Origin: Roseiconus lacunae
Lineage (GTDB): Bacteria; Planctomycetota; Planctomycetia; Pirellulales; Pirellulaceae
DNA: 64,000 bases
Assembly (NCBI RefSeq): GCF_008312935.1
Contig: NZ_VSZO01000001.1
Location: 620,001 to 684,000 of the forward strand
Direction of reading: 5' to 3'
In this document: in pieces, positions 9,100-18,402 of the stretch
Position numbering within the stretch: position 1 is the first letter of the stretch
Layout of the letters: the number at the start of each line of letters is the position of its first letter
Made by a program: the position numbers and the translations under genes
Notes under the pieces: model-generated
Told to the model about the DNA's origin: nothing
The model's database searches: none
Seen by the model: only the letters and a program-made list of their open reading frames with translations

Positions 9100-10125
9100 C
9101 TAATGACTTTCCGCTTCGTGCTCGGCCTCTTCCATGCTTTCACGGACTTCGTCACCGGCTGTCCAGTAAAACACCGTCCCAATGATCGCGATGATCACTT
9201 TGACGATTTCGAACACTAAGGCGATCAACGTCCCCGACGCCAACGTCGGTTCGGATGGGATCAATTGATACAGCCATTCAATGGCGGCTTCGAACAACCC
9301 CAAACCGGCAGGTGTGATCGGCAATGCCGAAGCAAGCATCCCGATCGGCACGATGATAAAGTGCTCGGCAAAGGTCGGCACCGATGGATACAACGATCGC
9401 GCGATCAAGTACACGCTGACCGTCAGCAGGCCGTGCACCCCAAGGCTCATCAAAATCGACATGCCGAAAGCCAAGGGATGGTGATGGAACATCCGCAAGG
9501 GAGGTCCGACTCGTTCGACGACCGGACCAATCATTGGCAAGCGTGCCCCGCGCCGAACCAGTCGATCGACAAAGGCACCGCCAAAGACCAACAAGCACAG
9601 CACAACGGTTCCCAAAATCACGAGCACACCGCATCCGAAGCGAATTTTCTGCATGTCCTCTGATTCGGCACCACTTGCCAATTGGTTGCCTTGAAAGACG
9701 AACGCGGCCGATGCAAGTAGCAGCAATCCGTAAAGCCCGACACCGCGGTCGACCACTACCGACGCGACCGCCTGCACCCGTCGACCGGGACGCCGCTTGG
9801 CCAAGAAGATGGCTTTGAATAAATCGCCGCCGACACTGCCGGCAGATACAAAGTTCAACAAGAAACAAATCGCGCCCAGTCGATGCGCCTCGAGCATCGT
9901 CAAGTCGATCCCCTGACAACGAACTAGCAAACACCATCGGATAAACGAGAGGCTGATCGCCCCCACGGCGACGAACAGAGCCGATGCTAACAGCGGGTAA
10001 TTCTTGTCATGCTCGGACAAAGACTCCCATTGCTCGGGCGTCACCCGAGAAACCAAAAATGCGATGATTCCCAAAGGGATCATGACTTTGGCGAGCGTCA
10101 GCAATATTTGTCGCGGCGAATTCAT
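9100..10125 (-). CDS. Lysylphosphatidylglycerol synthase TM-region family (UPF0104) membrane protein
   Basis: The 341-residue protein has about eight transmembrane helices and the family features AGSVGGDLFKAIFLAKR, ASVVVDRGVGLYGLL and the late segment PITPAGLGLFEAA. This matches the flippase-like domain found in MprF and in stand-alone UPF0104 proteins. Those move or modify lipids; without the cytosolic aminoacyl-transferase domain, this protein cannot be assigned lysyl-PG synthesis. It is transcribed alone and converges on the coiled-coil gene. It is an inner-membrane protein and the lipid substrate is unknown. Confidence 0.85.
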   Translation of the reverse strand: MNSPRQILLTLAKVMIPLGIIAFLVSRVTPEQWESLSEHDKNYPLLASALFVAVGAISLSFIRWCLLVRCQGIDLTMLEAHRLGAICFLLNFVSAGSVGGDLFKAIFLAKRRPGRRVQAVASVVVDRGVGLYGLLLLASAAFVFQGNQLASGAESEDMQKIRFGCGVLVILGTVVLCLLVFGGAFVDRLVRRGARLPMIGPVVERVGPPLRMFHHHPLAFGMSILMSLGVHGLLTVSVYLIARSLYPSVPTFAEHFIIVPIGMLASALPITPAGLGLFEAAIEWLYQLIPSEPTLASGTLIALVFEIVKVIIAIIGTVFYWTAGDEVRESMEEAEHEAESH

Positions 10126-10322
10126 TCAAACGTTCTTTCAAAAGGTGAGCTCACCATCGTCCGGCGGCAAGACACGTGTTTCAATGAGGCATCTGAGGGA
10201 CGGTGCAAATGCTTTTTCTAGACCAGATGTTCTAGATCAGTCGGCCAGAGTCTATCCGGAAAAGAAGGGATGCCAACAGTGAGACGGCGGCGCTTGCCGC
10301 GGGCCTAGTTCTGCTGACGGTG

Positions 10323-10449
10323 GTGCTTCGTCAACATCTTGATTTAGGATTAGCCGCATGGCGTTAGCCACGGTTTCGGCGCAGAAACCGTGGCTAACGC
10401 CCGTCGGCTAATAACTCGAACCCGCATTTTCAGAAGAACGAAGCACTAG
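10323..10449 (+). repeat. Palindromic dispersed element, copy A
   Basis: Best-preserved copy of a family seen six times here. Its core is a perfect 17-bp inverted repeat (GCGTTAGCCACGGTTTC at 10361-10377 and its complement at 10384-10400) with a 6-base loop, extended outward by TAGCCG/CGGCTA. The ends GTGCTTCG and CGAAGCAC are inverted repeats and the right end is bordered by CTAG. It fills much of the 448-bp gap 10126-10573. The rest of the gap holds only a short direct repeat TCTAGAYCAG at 10217 and 10231. Contains no ORF. Confidence 0.85.
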
Positions 10450-10573
10450 CCATCGAACTTCGTCGGACACAGAAATTCATTTGACGTAGTTCGCTCTCGA
10501 GTCATCGAAATGGTGTGATTTAACGGACTATCTAGTTGCGATTGGCGACGGAACTGCTTAGCATCGCAGCACC

Positions 10574-11272
10574 ATGAAACAGTTAGCTATCCGAAACCCC
10601 ACCGCCATCCTGTTTCTCTTCTTATGTAGTACAGCAATAGAAGAGAGGCGTTGCGATGCCGATGTCATTGCCTACCTCAGTGAAACCCGATCGACCGGAC
10701 CGGGGTATTTTCAGACTGACTTGCACTTCCAAGCCACCGCTGATTTGGTCGGTGACGACATCGAATACATCGAACTCGATATTTCCGGGTCGCACATCGA
10801 TTCTGTTCCACTGACCAATTTTTCGGTGGTCGAATTCGAAGCCGCCATGCCCTTCGATGTTTGGAGGCAAATCCCGTTCGGGCAAACGCCCGGTAGCGAA
10901 TCACGAATGGTGATCGAACCATTCTCGCCACCGGGAACAGATGTGTTTTTGATCCAGGATACACAGCCACTTACGATCGGAACTTTTACGTTCGACTACG
11001 GAGCGTTGAACTTGCCTTCAAGTTCAACGATCACTTTAGATATCTTTGGCACCGATGAAGACAAACCAACACGCACCACCGTCGTTGGTCTTCGATCCGT
11101 TACCGAGTCCTCGTTGATCGACCTGACGTACAGCAGTCCGCTCGGAGGTTCGTCGACAACGTTTGTGACCGCGATTCCTGAACCAAGCTTACTAGCCGCG
11201 GTCGTCTCGATCGCGACCGCCGTCTCGCTACGTCGAAGACGTTCTGCTGATCGCCCGAAAAACATTCGCTAA
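10574..11272 (+). CDS. PEP-CTERM sorting-domain protein
   Basis: The C-terminus IPEPSLLAAVVSIATAVSL followed by RRRR is a textbook PEP-CTERM signal: the PEP box, a hydrophobic helix and an Arg cluster. Exosortase (EpsH/XrtA-like) systems recognise such tails and move the protein to the surface. A signal peptide is less clean (MKQLAIRNPTAILFLFLCST). The 180-residue middle is probably beta-rich with no recognised domain. No exosortase is present in the window, so it must be encoded elsewhere. The stop overlaps the convergent hydrolase stop by four bases. Confidence 0.8.
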   Translation: MKQLAIRNPTAILFLFLCSTAIEERRCDADVIAYLSETRSTGPGYFQTDLHFQATADLVGDDIEYIELDISGSHIDSVPLTNFSVVEFEAAMPFDVWRQIPFGQTPGSESRMVIEPFSPPGTDVFLIQDTQPLTIGTFTFDYGALNLPSSSTITLDIFGTDEDKPTRTTVVGLRSVTESSLIDLTYSSPLGGSSTTFVTAIPEPSLLAAVVSIATAVSLRRRRSADRPKNIR

Positions 11273-12075
11273 CGTGACTGCTGCCACAACCAACCGATCA
11301 CCTCGTCGACATCTTGCTGATGATCCTCGTTGATCAACCCCGCATGTCCGATGCCTTTTAGTAGCACGCGGCGTTTGGGATCGGGCAATCGATCGAAGAC
11401 GCCCTCTTGAAGCTCCGGCGGCACCAATTCGTCTAGCTCGCTTTGCAACATCACCGTAGGAACGGTGACCTTCGGCGCGCTTTGGTGCAAATTCATTTCC
11501 GGAGGCAGACTCTCGGCAATCGCGTGCGCCAGGCGCCCCATCGGATATCGATCAGCGACCCCCTTGACCGTTTCGATCAAGGGTGGCGGATTTCGTAGGA
11601 TCAATCCCGAAAGGCGATCACCGAATTCGCTCGCCAGATAAGTCGCCGTCGCGCAGCCAAGCGAATTGCCAGTCAACCAAACTCGGGTCCGCTTGGGATC
11701 GATTTGATCCAAAAGGTGCGACACAAAGGGACGCGCACGTGCAGGAATGTTGGACAACGAGGCACGTCCGGTCGAACGACCGTAGCCCGGTGCGTTCCAG
11801 GTACAGAGTCGGACGTGAACGTTTTCAAGCAATTGTCCTGGCCACCCAGTCGCCCGTTCGGCACGGCCGGCCGTCCCAGGAAACTTGATCACCAACAACT
11901 CTGGTCCGCCCCGCGAGTCGTTCGACTCCGATGGGGTCGTCTCGCTGACAAAGTACTCATCGCGATGACGCCCAGACTGAAACCAACGCCGTTGCTTTGA
12001 TCCGATGTCTAATTCGTTCCGCGTCGGCCGCAGAACGAATCGGTCGAGAATTCGGCGTCGAAACGCAACGATCAT
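11269..12075 (-). CDS. Alpha/beta hydrolase
   Basis: A 268-residue alpha/beta hydrolase with visible elements in order: oxyanion-hole region IKFPGTAGR, nucleophile elbow TGNSLGCAT, acid in QSELDELVPP and catalytic His in KGIGHAGLINEDHQ. No signal peptide is present, so it is cytoplasmic. The pattern resembles serine aminopeptidase/lysophospholipase-type hydrolases, but the substrate is unknown. An AGCGGA Shine-Dalgarno precedes the ATG. It is monocistronic and convergent with the PEP-CTERM gene. Confidence 0.85.
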   Translation of the reverse strand: MIVAFRRRILDRFVLRPTRNELDIGSKQRRWFQSGRHRDEYFVSETTPSESNDSRGGPELLVIKFPGTAGRAERATGWPGQLLENVHVRLCTWNAPGYGRSTGRASLSNIPARARPFVSHLLDQIDPKRTRVWLTGNSLGCATATYLASEFGDRLSGLILRNPPPLIETVKGVADRYPMGRLAHAIAESLPPEMNLHQSAPKVTVPTVMLQSELDELVPPELQEGVFDRLPDPKRRVLLKGIGHAGLINEDHQQDVDEVIGWLWQQSR

Positions 12076-12258
12076 GGCGATTCCGCTTCTCGCATTCGGT
12101 GGACACTGACTCTGGCATGATAGAAACCGAATCGTTGGTGTCTACCGCGATCGCTCGATTTGGAAGTTTCGATCCGGTCAGAAATCGATTGGATGAATCG
12201 GTCTTCGCAATGGGGGCCGAAGTTTTCGCTGACGACTCACCATCAACGACTTGGCTGA

Positions 12259-14301
12259 CTAGGTCACACGCTGACCGGGCTGAGCACCTTCGTCGACGGA
12301 TAACAAAAAGATGTCTTCCTTGCCCGGACCGGAGGCACAGACCATCCCTTCGCTCAGTCCGAACCGCATTTTGCGTGGCTTCAAATTGGCGACCATGACC
12401 ACCAATCGGCCGACGATCGCTTCTGGATCATAAGCCGACTTGATTCCCGCAAACACTTGCCGCGTTTCGTCACCGCCAAGCCCAAGGGTTAGCTTCAACA
12501 GTTTATTGGCTTCCGGTACGTGCTCGGCCGTCAAGATGCGCGCGACTCGCAAATCGACTTTGACAAAGTCGTCGATCGTGATTTCCTCTTCGATCGGTTT
12601 CTCTTTGATCCATTGGTCGGAATCATTGAATGTGGAAACCGGCGCGTCACTATCGGCGGCAGCTTGCTCTTTCTCTTCTTCGATCATCTTTTCTAGATCC
12701 TCGGGTTGAATACGTTCCATCATGCGTGTGAATTTTTCGACCGACGTCCCCAGCAGCGGCTGTTGGCTTTGATCCCAAGACGTGATCGGTTCGTTCAGCA
12801 GCGCCGAACACTTCTCGGCCAGCGACGGCAGAACGGGCGACAGGTAGATCGATAACTGTCGAAACAGATTGAGCGCCACAGTGACCACGTCACGCAGTTC
12901 ATCCTGGCGCTTGGGATCTTTTTTCATCTCCCACGGCTTGGCATGTTCGACAAAGGGATTCGCCGCATCGGCGAGTTCCATGATTAGCCGCATCGCACGG
13001 CTGTAATCACAACCTTCATAGGCCTGGGCAATTTCTTCGCCAGCGGCGGCCGCCTTGTCGAACAATCCGCCGTCATCGGGATAGGTGTCTGCTAGTCCGG
13101 TAATCCCCGCGAACTTTCCAACACGACTTGCCAAATTAACGACCTTGCCGACCAAGTCACTGTTAACCTTGTCGACAAACTCCTTGATCCCCAAGTCCAA
13201 GTCTTCGACCCGTGGCGTCAACTTTGTCGCATAGTAATAACGCAAGTAGTCCGGCTCGGAGTGCTTCAAATAGGTCTCGGCGGTGATCAATGTCCCCTTG
13301 GACTTGCTCATCTTCTCGCCGTCGACATTCAGGAAGCCGTGGATGTGGACCTTCGTCGGCAACTGATAACCGGCGGTGTGCAGCATACCGGGCCAGAACA
13401 ACGTGTGGAAATACGTGATGTCCTTGCCGATGAAGTGATGAATCTCCGTCGACTCATCGCGCCACCACTGATCGAAAGACTCACCGTTTGCTTTACACCA
13501 CTGTTCGGTAGACGAAATGTACCCGATCGGTGCGTCAAACCAGACATACCAATAGTTGCCCGGTGAATCGGGAATTTCAAAACCAAAGTACGGCGCCGGC
13601 CGGCTGATGTCCCAGTCGCGAAGCTCTTTGTCCTCGGCTAAAAAGTAGCCTTTCAAATAGTTCGCCGTTTCCTTCTGCAATGCATCGCCGTTTTCGATCC
13701 AATCAGCCAGAAAGCCGCGCAGTTTTTCCAGCTGTACGAACAAGTGAATCGCCGAACGGACTTCTGGGGTCGCACCGCTGAGCGTGCTGATCGGGTCGAT
13801 CAATTCGGTCGGCGAATACGTCGCACCGCAAACGCAGTTATCGCCCGGTTGATCCTTGCGTCCACAGGTAGGGCAAGTCCCTCGGACAAAGCGATCGGCA
13901 AGAAACGTTTCCGCTTCGGGATCGTACAATTGTTCGATTGACTTTTCGGTCACCAAGTCGGCTTCGCGAAGAGCCTGCCATATCAAGTGGCACTGTCCGC
14001 GATTCTCTTCGCTGTGCGTGCTGCCGTAGTGATCGAATTCGACATGAAAGCCGGCGAAGTCGCGTTGGTGCTGACCGCTCATGTCCGCGATCAACTCCTC
14101 TTCGCTGCGGCCTTCTTTCTTAGCGCGAATCATGATCGCCGTGCCGTGCGTATCATCGGCGCAAATGTAAACACATCGATTGCCGATCAATCGCTGAAAC
14201 CGTACCCAAATATCGGTCTGGATGTATTCGACCAAGTGACCGATATGGATCGGGCCGTTGGCATAGGGCAACGCACTGGTAACGAGAATTCGTCGGGTCA
14301 T
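12259..14301 (-). CDS. metG: Methionyl-tRNA synthetase
   Basis: Class I synthetase that charges tRNA-Met. HIGH-type motif HIGHL at residues 19-23, KMSKSKGT near residue 330, and a Cys zinc knuckle ([17 protein letters not shown]) in the insertion. The C-terminal 110 residues ([19 protein letters not shown] onwards) are the Trbp111-type tRNA-binding domain that dimerises the long form. Length is 680 residues, normal for this type. The frame extends to a TTG at 14358, but the ATG at 14301 begins exactly at the conserved [16 protein letters not shown], so I use it. Essential housekeeping gene. Confidence 0.97.
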   Translation of the reverse strand: MTRRILVTSALPYANGPIHIGHLVEYIQTDIWVRFQRLIGNRCVYICADDTHGTAIMIRAKKEGRSEEELIADMSGQHQRDFAGFHVEFDHYGSTHSEENRGQCHLIWQALREADLVTEKSIEQLYDPEAETFLADRFVRGTCPTCGRKDQPGDNCVCGATYSPTELIDPISTLSGATPEVRSAIHLFVQLEKLRGFLADWIENGDALQKETANYLKGYFLAEDKELRDWDISRPAPYFGFEIPDSPGNYWYVWFDAPIGYISSTEQWCKANGESFDQWWRDESTEIHHFIGKDITYFHTLFWPGMLHTAGYQLPTKVHIHGFLNVDGEKMSKSKGTLITAETYLKHSEPDYLRYYYATKLTPRVEDLDLGIKEFVDKVNSDLVGKVVNLASRVGKFAGITGLADTYPDDGGLFDKAAAAGEEIAQAYEGCDYSRAMRLIMELADAANPFVEHAKPWEMKKDPKRQDELRDVVTVALNLFRQLSIYLSPVLPSLAEKCSALLNEPITSWDQSQQPLLGTSVEKFTRMMERIQPEDLEKMIEEEKEQAAADSDAPVSTFNDSDQWIKEKPIEEEITIDDFVKVDLRVARILTAEHVPEANKLLKLTLGLGGDETRQVFAGIKSAYDPEAIVGRLVVMVANLKPRKMRFGLSEGMVCASGPGKEDIFLLSVDEGAQPGQRVT

Positions 14302-14712
14302 TGATTCGTAGGGGAGATTCTCGGGCGATGGATGCGAAAATATTAGATTTGCTGTCAAAACCAGCGGCGAAGGATGGCCTTTGTGTCAGACCGTTTCCGA
14401 GCGTGCCGAACGCACCACACGGATTTTGCCCACACGATGGCTCGCAAGGCGGGGGCATTCGAGCCGCCCTGACGGTGCGTTTGCCCGCAAAATGCTCGGC
14501 CGACGCTCGGCGATGGTGAGGATTGTACCGAACGCCGTGAAACTCGTAATCCCGCGTGTTTCACACTGTTTCGCAAACTTGATCCCCGGTTTGCCCTTGC
14601 CGTCGACAAGGGCGATCGCCGACAGTCACCCGTCCGCGGCAACGACCGCCGCATGGTACGCCCCGACGTGCACGGATTCGCGCGTCTGACTTATCGAGTC
14701 GATGGAGTGACA
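14302..14712. other. Intergenic gap, 411 bp
   Basis: Divergent region between metG and the thioredoxin/protease gene, so it should hold two promoters. Several short overlapping ORFs exist, but none has a convincing Shine-Dalgarno, composition or family motif. No repeat or strong hairpin was recognised. Confidence 0.5.
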
Positions 14713-16056
14713 ATGTTGGACCAAACGATGTTCGGCCGCCTTTCAGGGGCGGCGGTCACACTGGTTGTATTTTTGGTCTCGATGGTGACCGGTACGGAAA
14801 CGGCTTCTGCCAAGCCCGTCTTAGTCGCCTTTGGATCGGAGCACTGCGGCCATTGTAAAGCGATGGAACCAACTCTTCGGCAACTCGAACAACAGGGCAC
14901 CCCGATTCGCTACGTCGATGTCAATCGCGAATCGGATTTTGCTCGTCGCCACGGTGTACGGCAAGTACCAACACTTGTCGTTTTGTCGGGCGGACGAGAA
15001 TTGACTCGGCTAGTTGGTGCCCAGTCGATGAGCAAAATCCGTGAGGCACTGGAATTTGATCAACGAAGATTGCTGCCGACCGAAACCGGCGTTCATCATG
15101 GACAACTGATTGATTCACCTGACGCTCGGTTCGCGCAAAAATCGTTCGTGCAAAACCCACCCATTGGCAACAGCTCGGTCGGTGAAGCGATGCCCAGTTT
15201 ACAGCGGGCGCAAGCGGTCGAGCGTGCTCGTGCGGCAACGGTTCGCCTGCGGGTCAAAGACGGCCACGGGTTTGGCGTCGGTACCGGGACGATCATCGAC
15301 CGCCACGGCGAAGAGGCGTTGGTGCTCACCTGCGGCCACTTGTTCCGCGAAACCCAACTCCAATCCAACGTCGAAGTTGACTTATTTATCGGCAACCAAG
15401 TTCGCACGGTCCCCGGTCAGGTCGTCGACTATGACGCCGAAGATCGCGACATCGCCCTGGTGACGATTCGTCCCGGCTGTGATGTCGCAGTGGTTCCTTT
15501 GATCGGCGGCAATGAAGTCCCGCAAATCGGTCAGACTGCGTTCAGTTTTGGATGTGACCGTGGTGCCGATCCCTCGCGCCGTGACACCCGCGTGACCGGA
15601 GTCGACAAATATAATCCACAGATCAACGCGTCGAACTTAGAAATCGCCGGTGCACCGATCGATGGCCGCAGCGGTGGCGGACTGTTCGATGACCGGGGTG
15701 TATTGATCGGCGTTTGCAACGCCGCCGACTACAATGACGATGTGGGCATCTACACCGGCCCTCGCAACATCGCTTGGCAGATGTCACGTATCGGCATGTC
15801 ACACCTCTGTGATGGCAGCTCGAACGCGAACGTTGCTGCGACGGCGCCAGCGCGACCCTCCGGACCACAAACACAGCTCGCCACCATACCTCACGCCCTT
15901 CCTTCGGCGAGTCACGCACCGTCACAAAATCCCGTCGGCCAAGACATGATCGTGATCATCCGAGATCCCAATCATCCCAGCGGACAACGGGTGTTGAACG
16001 TCCGCCAGCCAACTGCCGAACTGTTAAGCCTGATCGAAAGCAGCGCCCGCCGTTAA
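14713..16056 (+). CDS. Secreted thioredoxin-like domain fused to a trypsin-like serine protease domain
   Basis: Signal peptide (residues 1 to about 33), then a thioredoxin-like fold with CGHC at 45-48 and the cis-Pro region VRQVPTLVVL. A chymotrypsin/HtrA-like protease domain follows: His209 in TCGHLF, Asp246 in DRDIAL and Ser320 in GRSGGGLF, a complete triad. The C-terminal 90 residues are Pro/Ala-rich with no PDZ domain. This suggests an extracytoplasmic protein that combines disulfide handling with proteolysis; the pathway is unknown. The frame opens at 14653, but the ATG at 14713 has GGAG upstream and gives a proper signal peptide. Confidence 0.8.
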   Translation: MLDQTMFGRLSGAAVTLVVFLVSMVTGTETASAKPVLVAFGSEHCGHCKAMEPTLRQLEQQGTPIRYVDVNRESDFARRHGVRQVPTLVVLSGGRELTRLVGAQSMSKIREALEFDQRRLLPTETGVHHGQLIDSPDARFAQKSFVQNPPIGNSSVGEAMPSLQRAQAVERARAATVRLRVKDGHGFGVGTGTIIDRHGEEALVLTCGHLFRETQLQSNVEVDLFIGNQVRTVPGQVVDYDAEDRDIALVTIRPGCDVAVVPLIGGNEVPQIGQTAFSFGCDRGADPSRRDTRVTGVDKYNPQINASNLEIAGAPIDGRSGGGLFDDRGVLIGVCNAADYNDDVGIYTGPRNIAWQMSRIGMSHLCDGSSNANVAATAPARPSGPQTQLATIPHALPSASHAPSQNPVGQDMIVIIRDPNHPSGQRVLNVRQPTAELLSLIESSARR

Positions 16057-16090
16057 CCGGACGCATAAATTCAAGCGATTTTTTGGGTAG

Positions 16091-16215
16091 CGAAACTCGC
16101 CAACGGCTTGCCGATTTGATCAGCCACAATCGCGATAGCGTGTGGTTCTTCAGCACAAATCGGGGCTAATCCCCGTCGATCTAATCAGAAACGCGGCAAA
16201 CATCCCCGTGACTAG
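16091..16215 (+). repeat. Palindromic dispersed element, diverged copy E
   Basis: Aligned by eye with copies A and D along its length (CAAC..CTTG.GATTT.GATCAGCC, a GCGATAGCGTGTGGTT half-stem, CAGCACAAA, CGGGGCTAATCCCCGTCGATCT). It ends at CTAG (16212-16215), inside which lies the TAG stop of the minus-strand helicase gene. The left end is approximate. The centre still folds (GGGGCTAATCCCC). Confidence 0.5.
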
Positions 16216-18173
16216 TCGCGGTAGGAACGAATCGGTTCGTCAAAAGGATCGTCGTCAAACGGCAAATCATCTCCCAACAGATGACCAGGCAGATCGCTCA
16301 AAAAGTACAACTGGCAGTTTGTTCCCGCGGCGGCGAAATAGCGGTTGTGGTACGGTACGAACGCGCCTTGGTATCGTGACGTCCCCGTCATGATCAGTTC
16401 GTTTTTGGCGCGTGTCATCGCAACGTACAAGACGCGACGTTCTTCTTCTTCCTGATCATCGTCCCCGATGGAGCGGACGTGTGGATAATTACCCGGCTGG
16501 ACTCCCAGTAGGTAACATACCGGTGCCTCGGTGCCTTTTGCGCTGTGGACAGTGATCAGTGTCACCACGTCTTGGTCGTCTTCGTTGGACGCTTCGCTTT
16601 CGGAGATCGGATCCAACGTATACGTTTCAAGGAACTCGCCGATCGTTGCATGCTTTTCCGCAAGTCGTTCGAGCAATTTAAGGTCCTTTGATCGACGATC
16701 CCAATCGTCATACTTCTTTTCCAGCAGCGGCGTCATCTTGTCGACCGCGGCGGTGATCGCTTGCTGGGGTCGGTCGAGCAGCTTGACGCAAGCCGCGAAC
16801 GCTTCGGCCAAACGTGGGTTCGCCTTGGTCCGTTCCGTCAAAATGCTCTCGATCATGTCGGCTCTGGAGATCCCCATCAGTTTCCCGATGATCGTCGCAG
16901 CGGTCTTTTCACCGATCCGTGGCCATAGCGTCAAGTATCGCATCCAGCCTAACTGATCGGCCGAATTGTCCGCGACCCTCAGCAGACTGAGCAGATCTTT
17001 GACGTGTGCCGAATGCAACAACTGCGTCCCACCGACAAAGCGATAGGGGATGTCTTTCATCACCAACGACGCTTCGACGTGCCGCGCTCCAAATGCGGTG
17101 CGTGTCAGGATCATGTGTTCGGCCCACGGCGTGCCGCCTTCGTGACGGGCGGCCAGGTCTTCGGTGATCCAGTCCGCCTCTTCCAGGTCTTCGCTGAACT
17201 CCAGCATCCGCGGCTTGTCACCGCTCCCACGCGCCGCGTGCAGGTTCTTGTTGTAATCCAACGGCGATTGCTTCAACAACCAATTCGAGACATCAAGGAT
17301 TTCTTGATAGCTGCGAAAGTTCTCTTCCAACCGCAGAACCTGAGCACCTTCGACACGGTCGGTGAACGAGTGCACGTTCTTAAAGTCAGCCCCACGAAAC
17401 GCGTAGATGCTTTGTGCGTCATCACCGACGCAAAACAGCTTGGCCGGATCGCGAAGGCCGTCAAGGATCAACCATTGCAGCGGATTCGTGTCCTGCATTT
17501 CGTCGACCAAAATGTGGTCAAATCGTCGCTTTAGCTTTTCGCGAAGCACATTGTTCTGGTGCAGTCCCTTAGCAAACAATTGCAAAATGTCGTCATAGTC
17601 AAAGTAGCGGCAATCAAGTTTACGTTTGGTGTAGTCTTGTAAGACGCCCGTGATCCGTTGGATCGTTTCTTCGTCGTGTTCGGTGAACTGCTTGAGGTAT
17701 TCCGCGATGGTGCGGTTGGTGTTCCGGGCGTACGAGTAGTAGTTCACCAATTCGGCGGACTTTGGGAACTGGGCGTCTTTTCCGACGATCGTTCCTCGCG
17801 CTAATTTCATCAATTGCAGTTGATCATCGCGATCGATGATCGACAGCGCTCCGCAGCCAAACAGGTCGGGCCAGCGACGGAGGAATTGCAAACAGAAATT
17901 ATGAAACGTGCCGGCGGAAACCAGCTTTGTACTTTCTCCGCTGCGCTGCATCATCCGCAAACGCATTTCGCGGGCGGCCCGTCGGGTGAAGGTCAGCAGC
18001 AGAATACGCCGTGCGTCGACGTCGCGCGACAAGAGATGATCGACACGAGCGACAATGGTGCTCGTTTTTCCGGTCCCGGCACCGGCAAGAATCAACGCGT
18101 GACCCCCATCGAATTGGGCGGCTTTGCGTTGTTCGTCGTTGAGTTGATAAGTTTCGGTCTCGTTCTGTCCCAT
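16212..18173 (-). CDS. UvrD/Rep-family ATP-dependent DNA helicase
   Basis: Superfamily 1A 3'-5' helicase. Q-motif region YQLNDEQRKAA, Walker A LAGAGTGKTST, motif Ia TFTRRAAREMR, motif II VDEMQDTN (the usual F in DEFQDTN is M), motif III GDDAQSIYAFRGA, motif V TVHSAKGTEAPV and motif VI YVAMTRAKNEL are all present. At about 653 residues it is close to Rep/PcrA but lacks a long C-terminal extension. A repair or replication-restart role is likely. The TTG at 18206 is an alternative start; I use the ATG at 18173. The TAG stop lies in the border of repeat copy E. Confidence 0.9.
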   Translation of the reverse strand: MGQNETETYQLNDEQRKAAQFDGGHALILAGAGTGKTSTIVARVDHLLSRDVDARRILLLTFTRRAAREMRLRMMQRSGESTKLVSAGTFHNFCLQFLRRWPDLFGCGALSIIDRDDQLQLMKLARGTIVGKDAQFPKSAELVNYYSYARNTNRTIAEYLKQFTEHDEETIQRITGVLQDYTKRKLDCRYFDYDDILQLFAKGLHQNNVLREKLKRRFDHILVDEMQDTNPLQWLILDGLRDPAKLFCVGDDAQSIYAFRGADFKNVHSFTDRVEGAQVLRLEENFRSYQEILDVSNWLLKQSPLDYNKNLHAARGSGDKPRMLEFSEDLEEADWITEDLAARHEGGTPWAEHMILTRTAFGARHVEASLVMKDIPYRFVGGTQLLHSAHVKDLLSLLRVADNSADQLGWMRYLTLWPRIGEKTAATIIGKLMGISRADMIESILTERTKANPRLAEAFAACVKLLDRPQQAITAAVDKMTPLLEKKYDDWDRRSKDLKLLERLAEKHATIGEFLETYTLDPISESEASNEDDQDVVTLITVHSAKGTEAPVCYLLGVQPGNYPHVRSIGDDDQEEEERRVLYVAMTRAKNELIMTGTSRYQGAFVPYHNRYFAAAGTNCQLYFLSDLPGHLLGDDLPFDDDPFDEPIRSYRD

Positions 18174-18402
18174 CGGGATCCCACGGATCGGGTCGTTTGA
18201 TTCCAAATAATCGTTTTCAGCCAGCGAGCGCCATCATTTTTCCCACGGGTCGGGCAAGGAAAATACTTCGATGGGGCACTTGCGTTTTCACCACGCCTCC
18301 CTCTGGCTTTAAACCTAGTGTAACGATACGGCCTCGACCGACTATCCTGTCGGCTCACGTTCGGATACCAACCACCGTAGAAAAGTACCGCGTTTGCAAC
18401 CG

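Noticed and set aside
14381-14689. Small ORFs between metG and the thioredoxin/protease gene
   Set aside because: Overlapping ORFs in several frames with no ribosome-binding site and unlikely composition.
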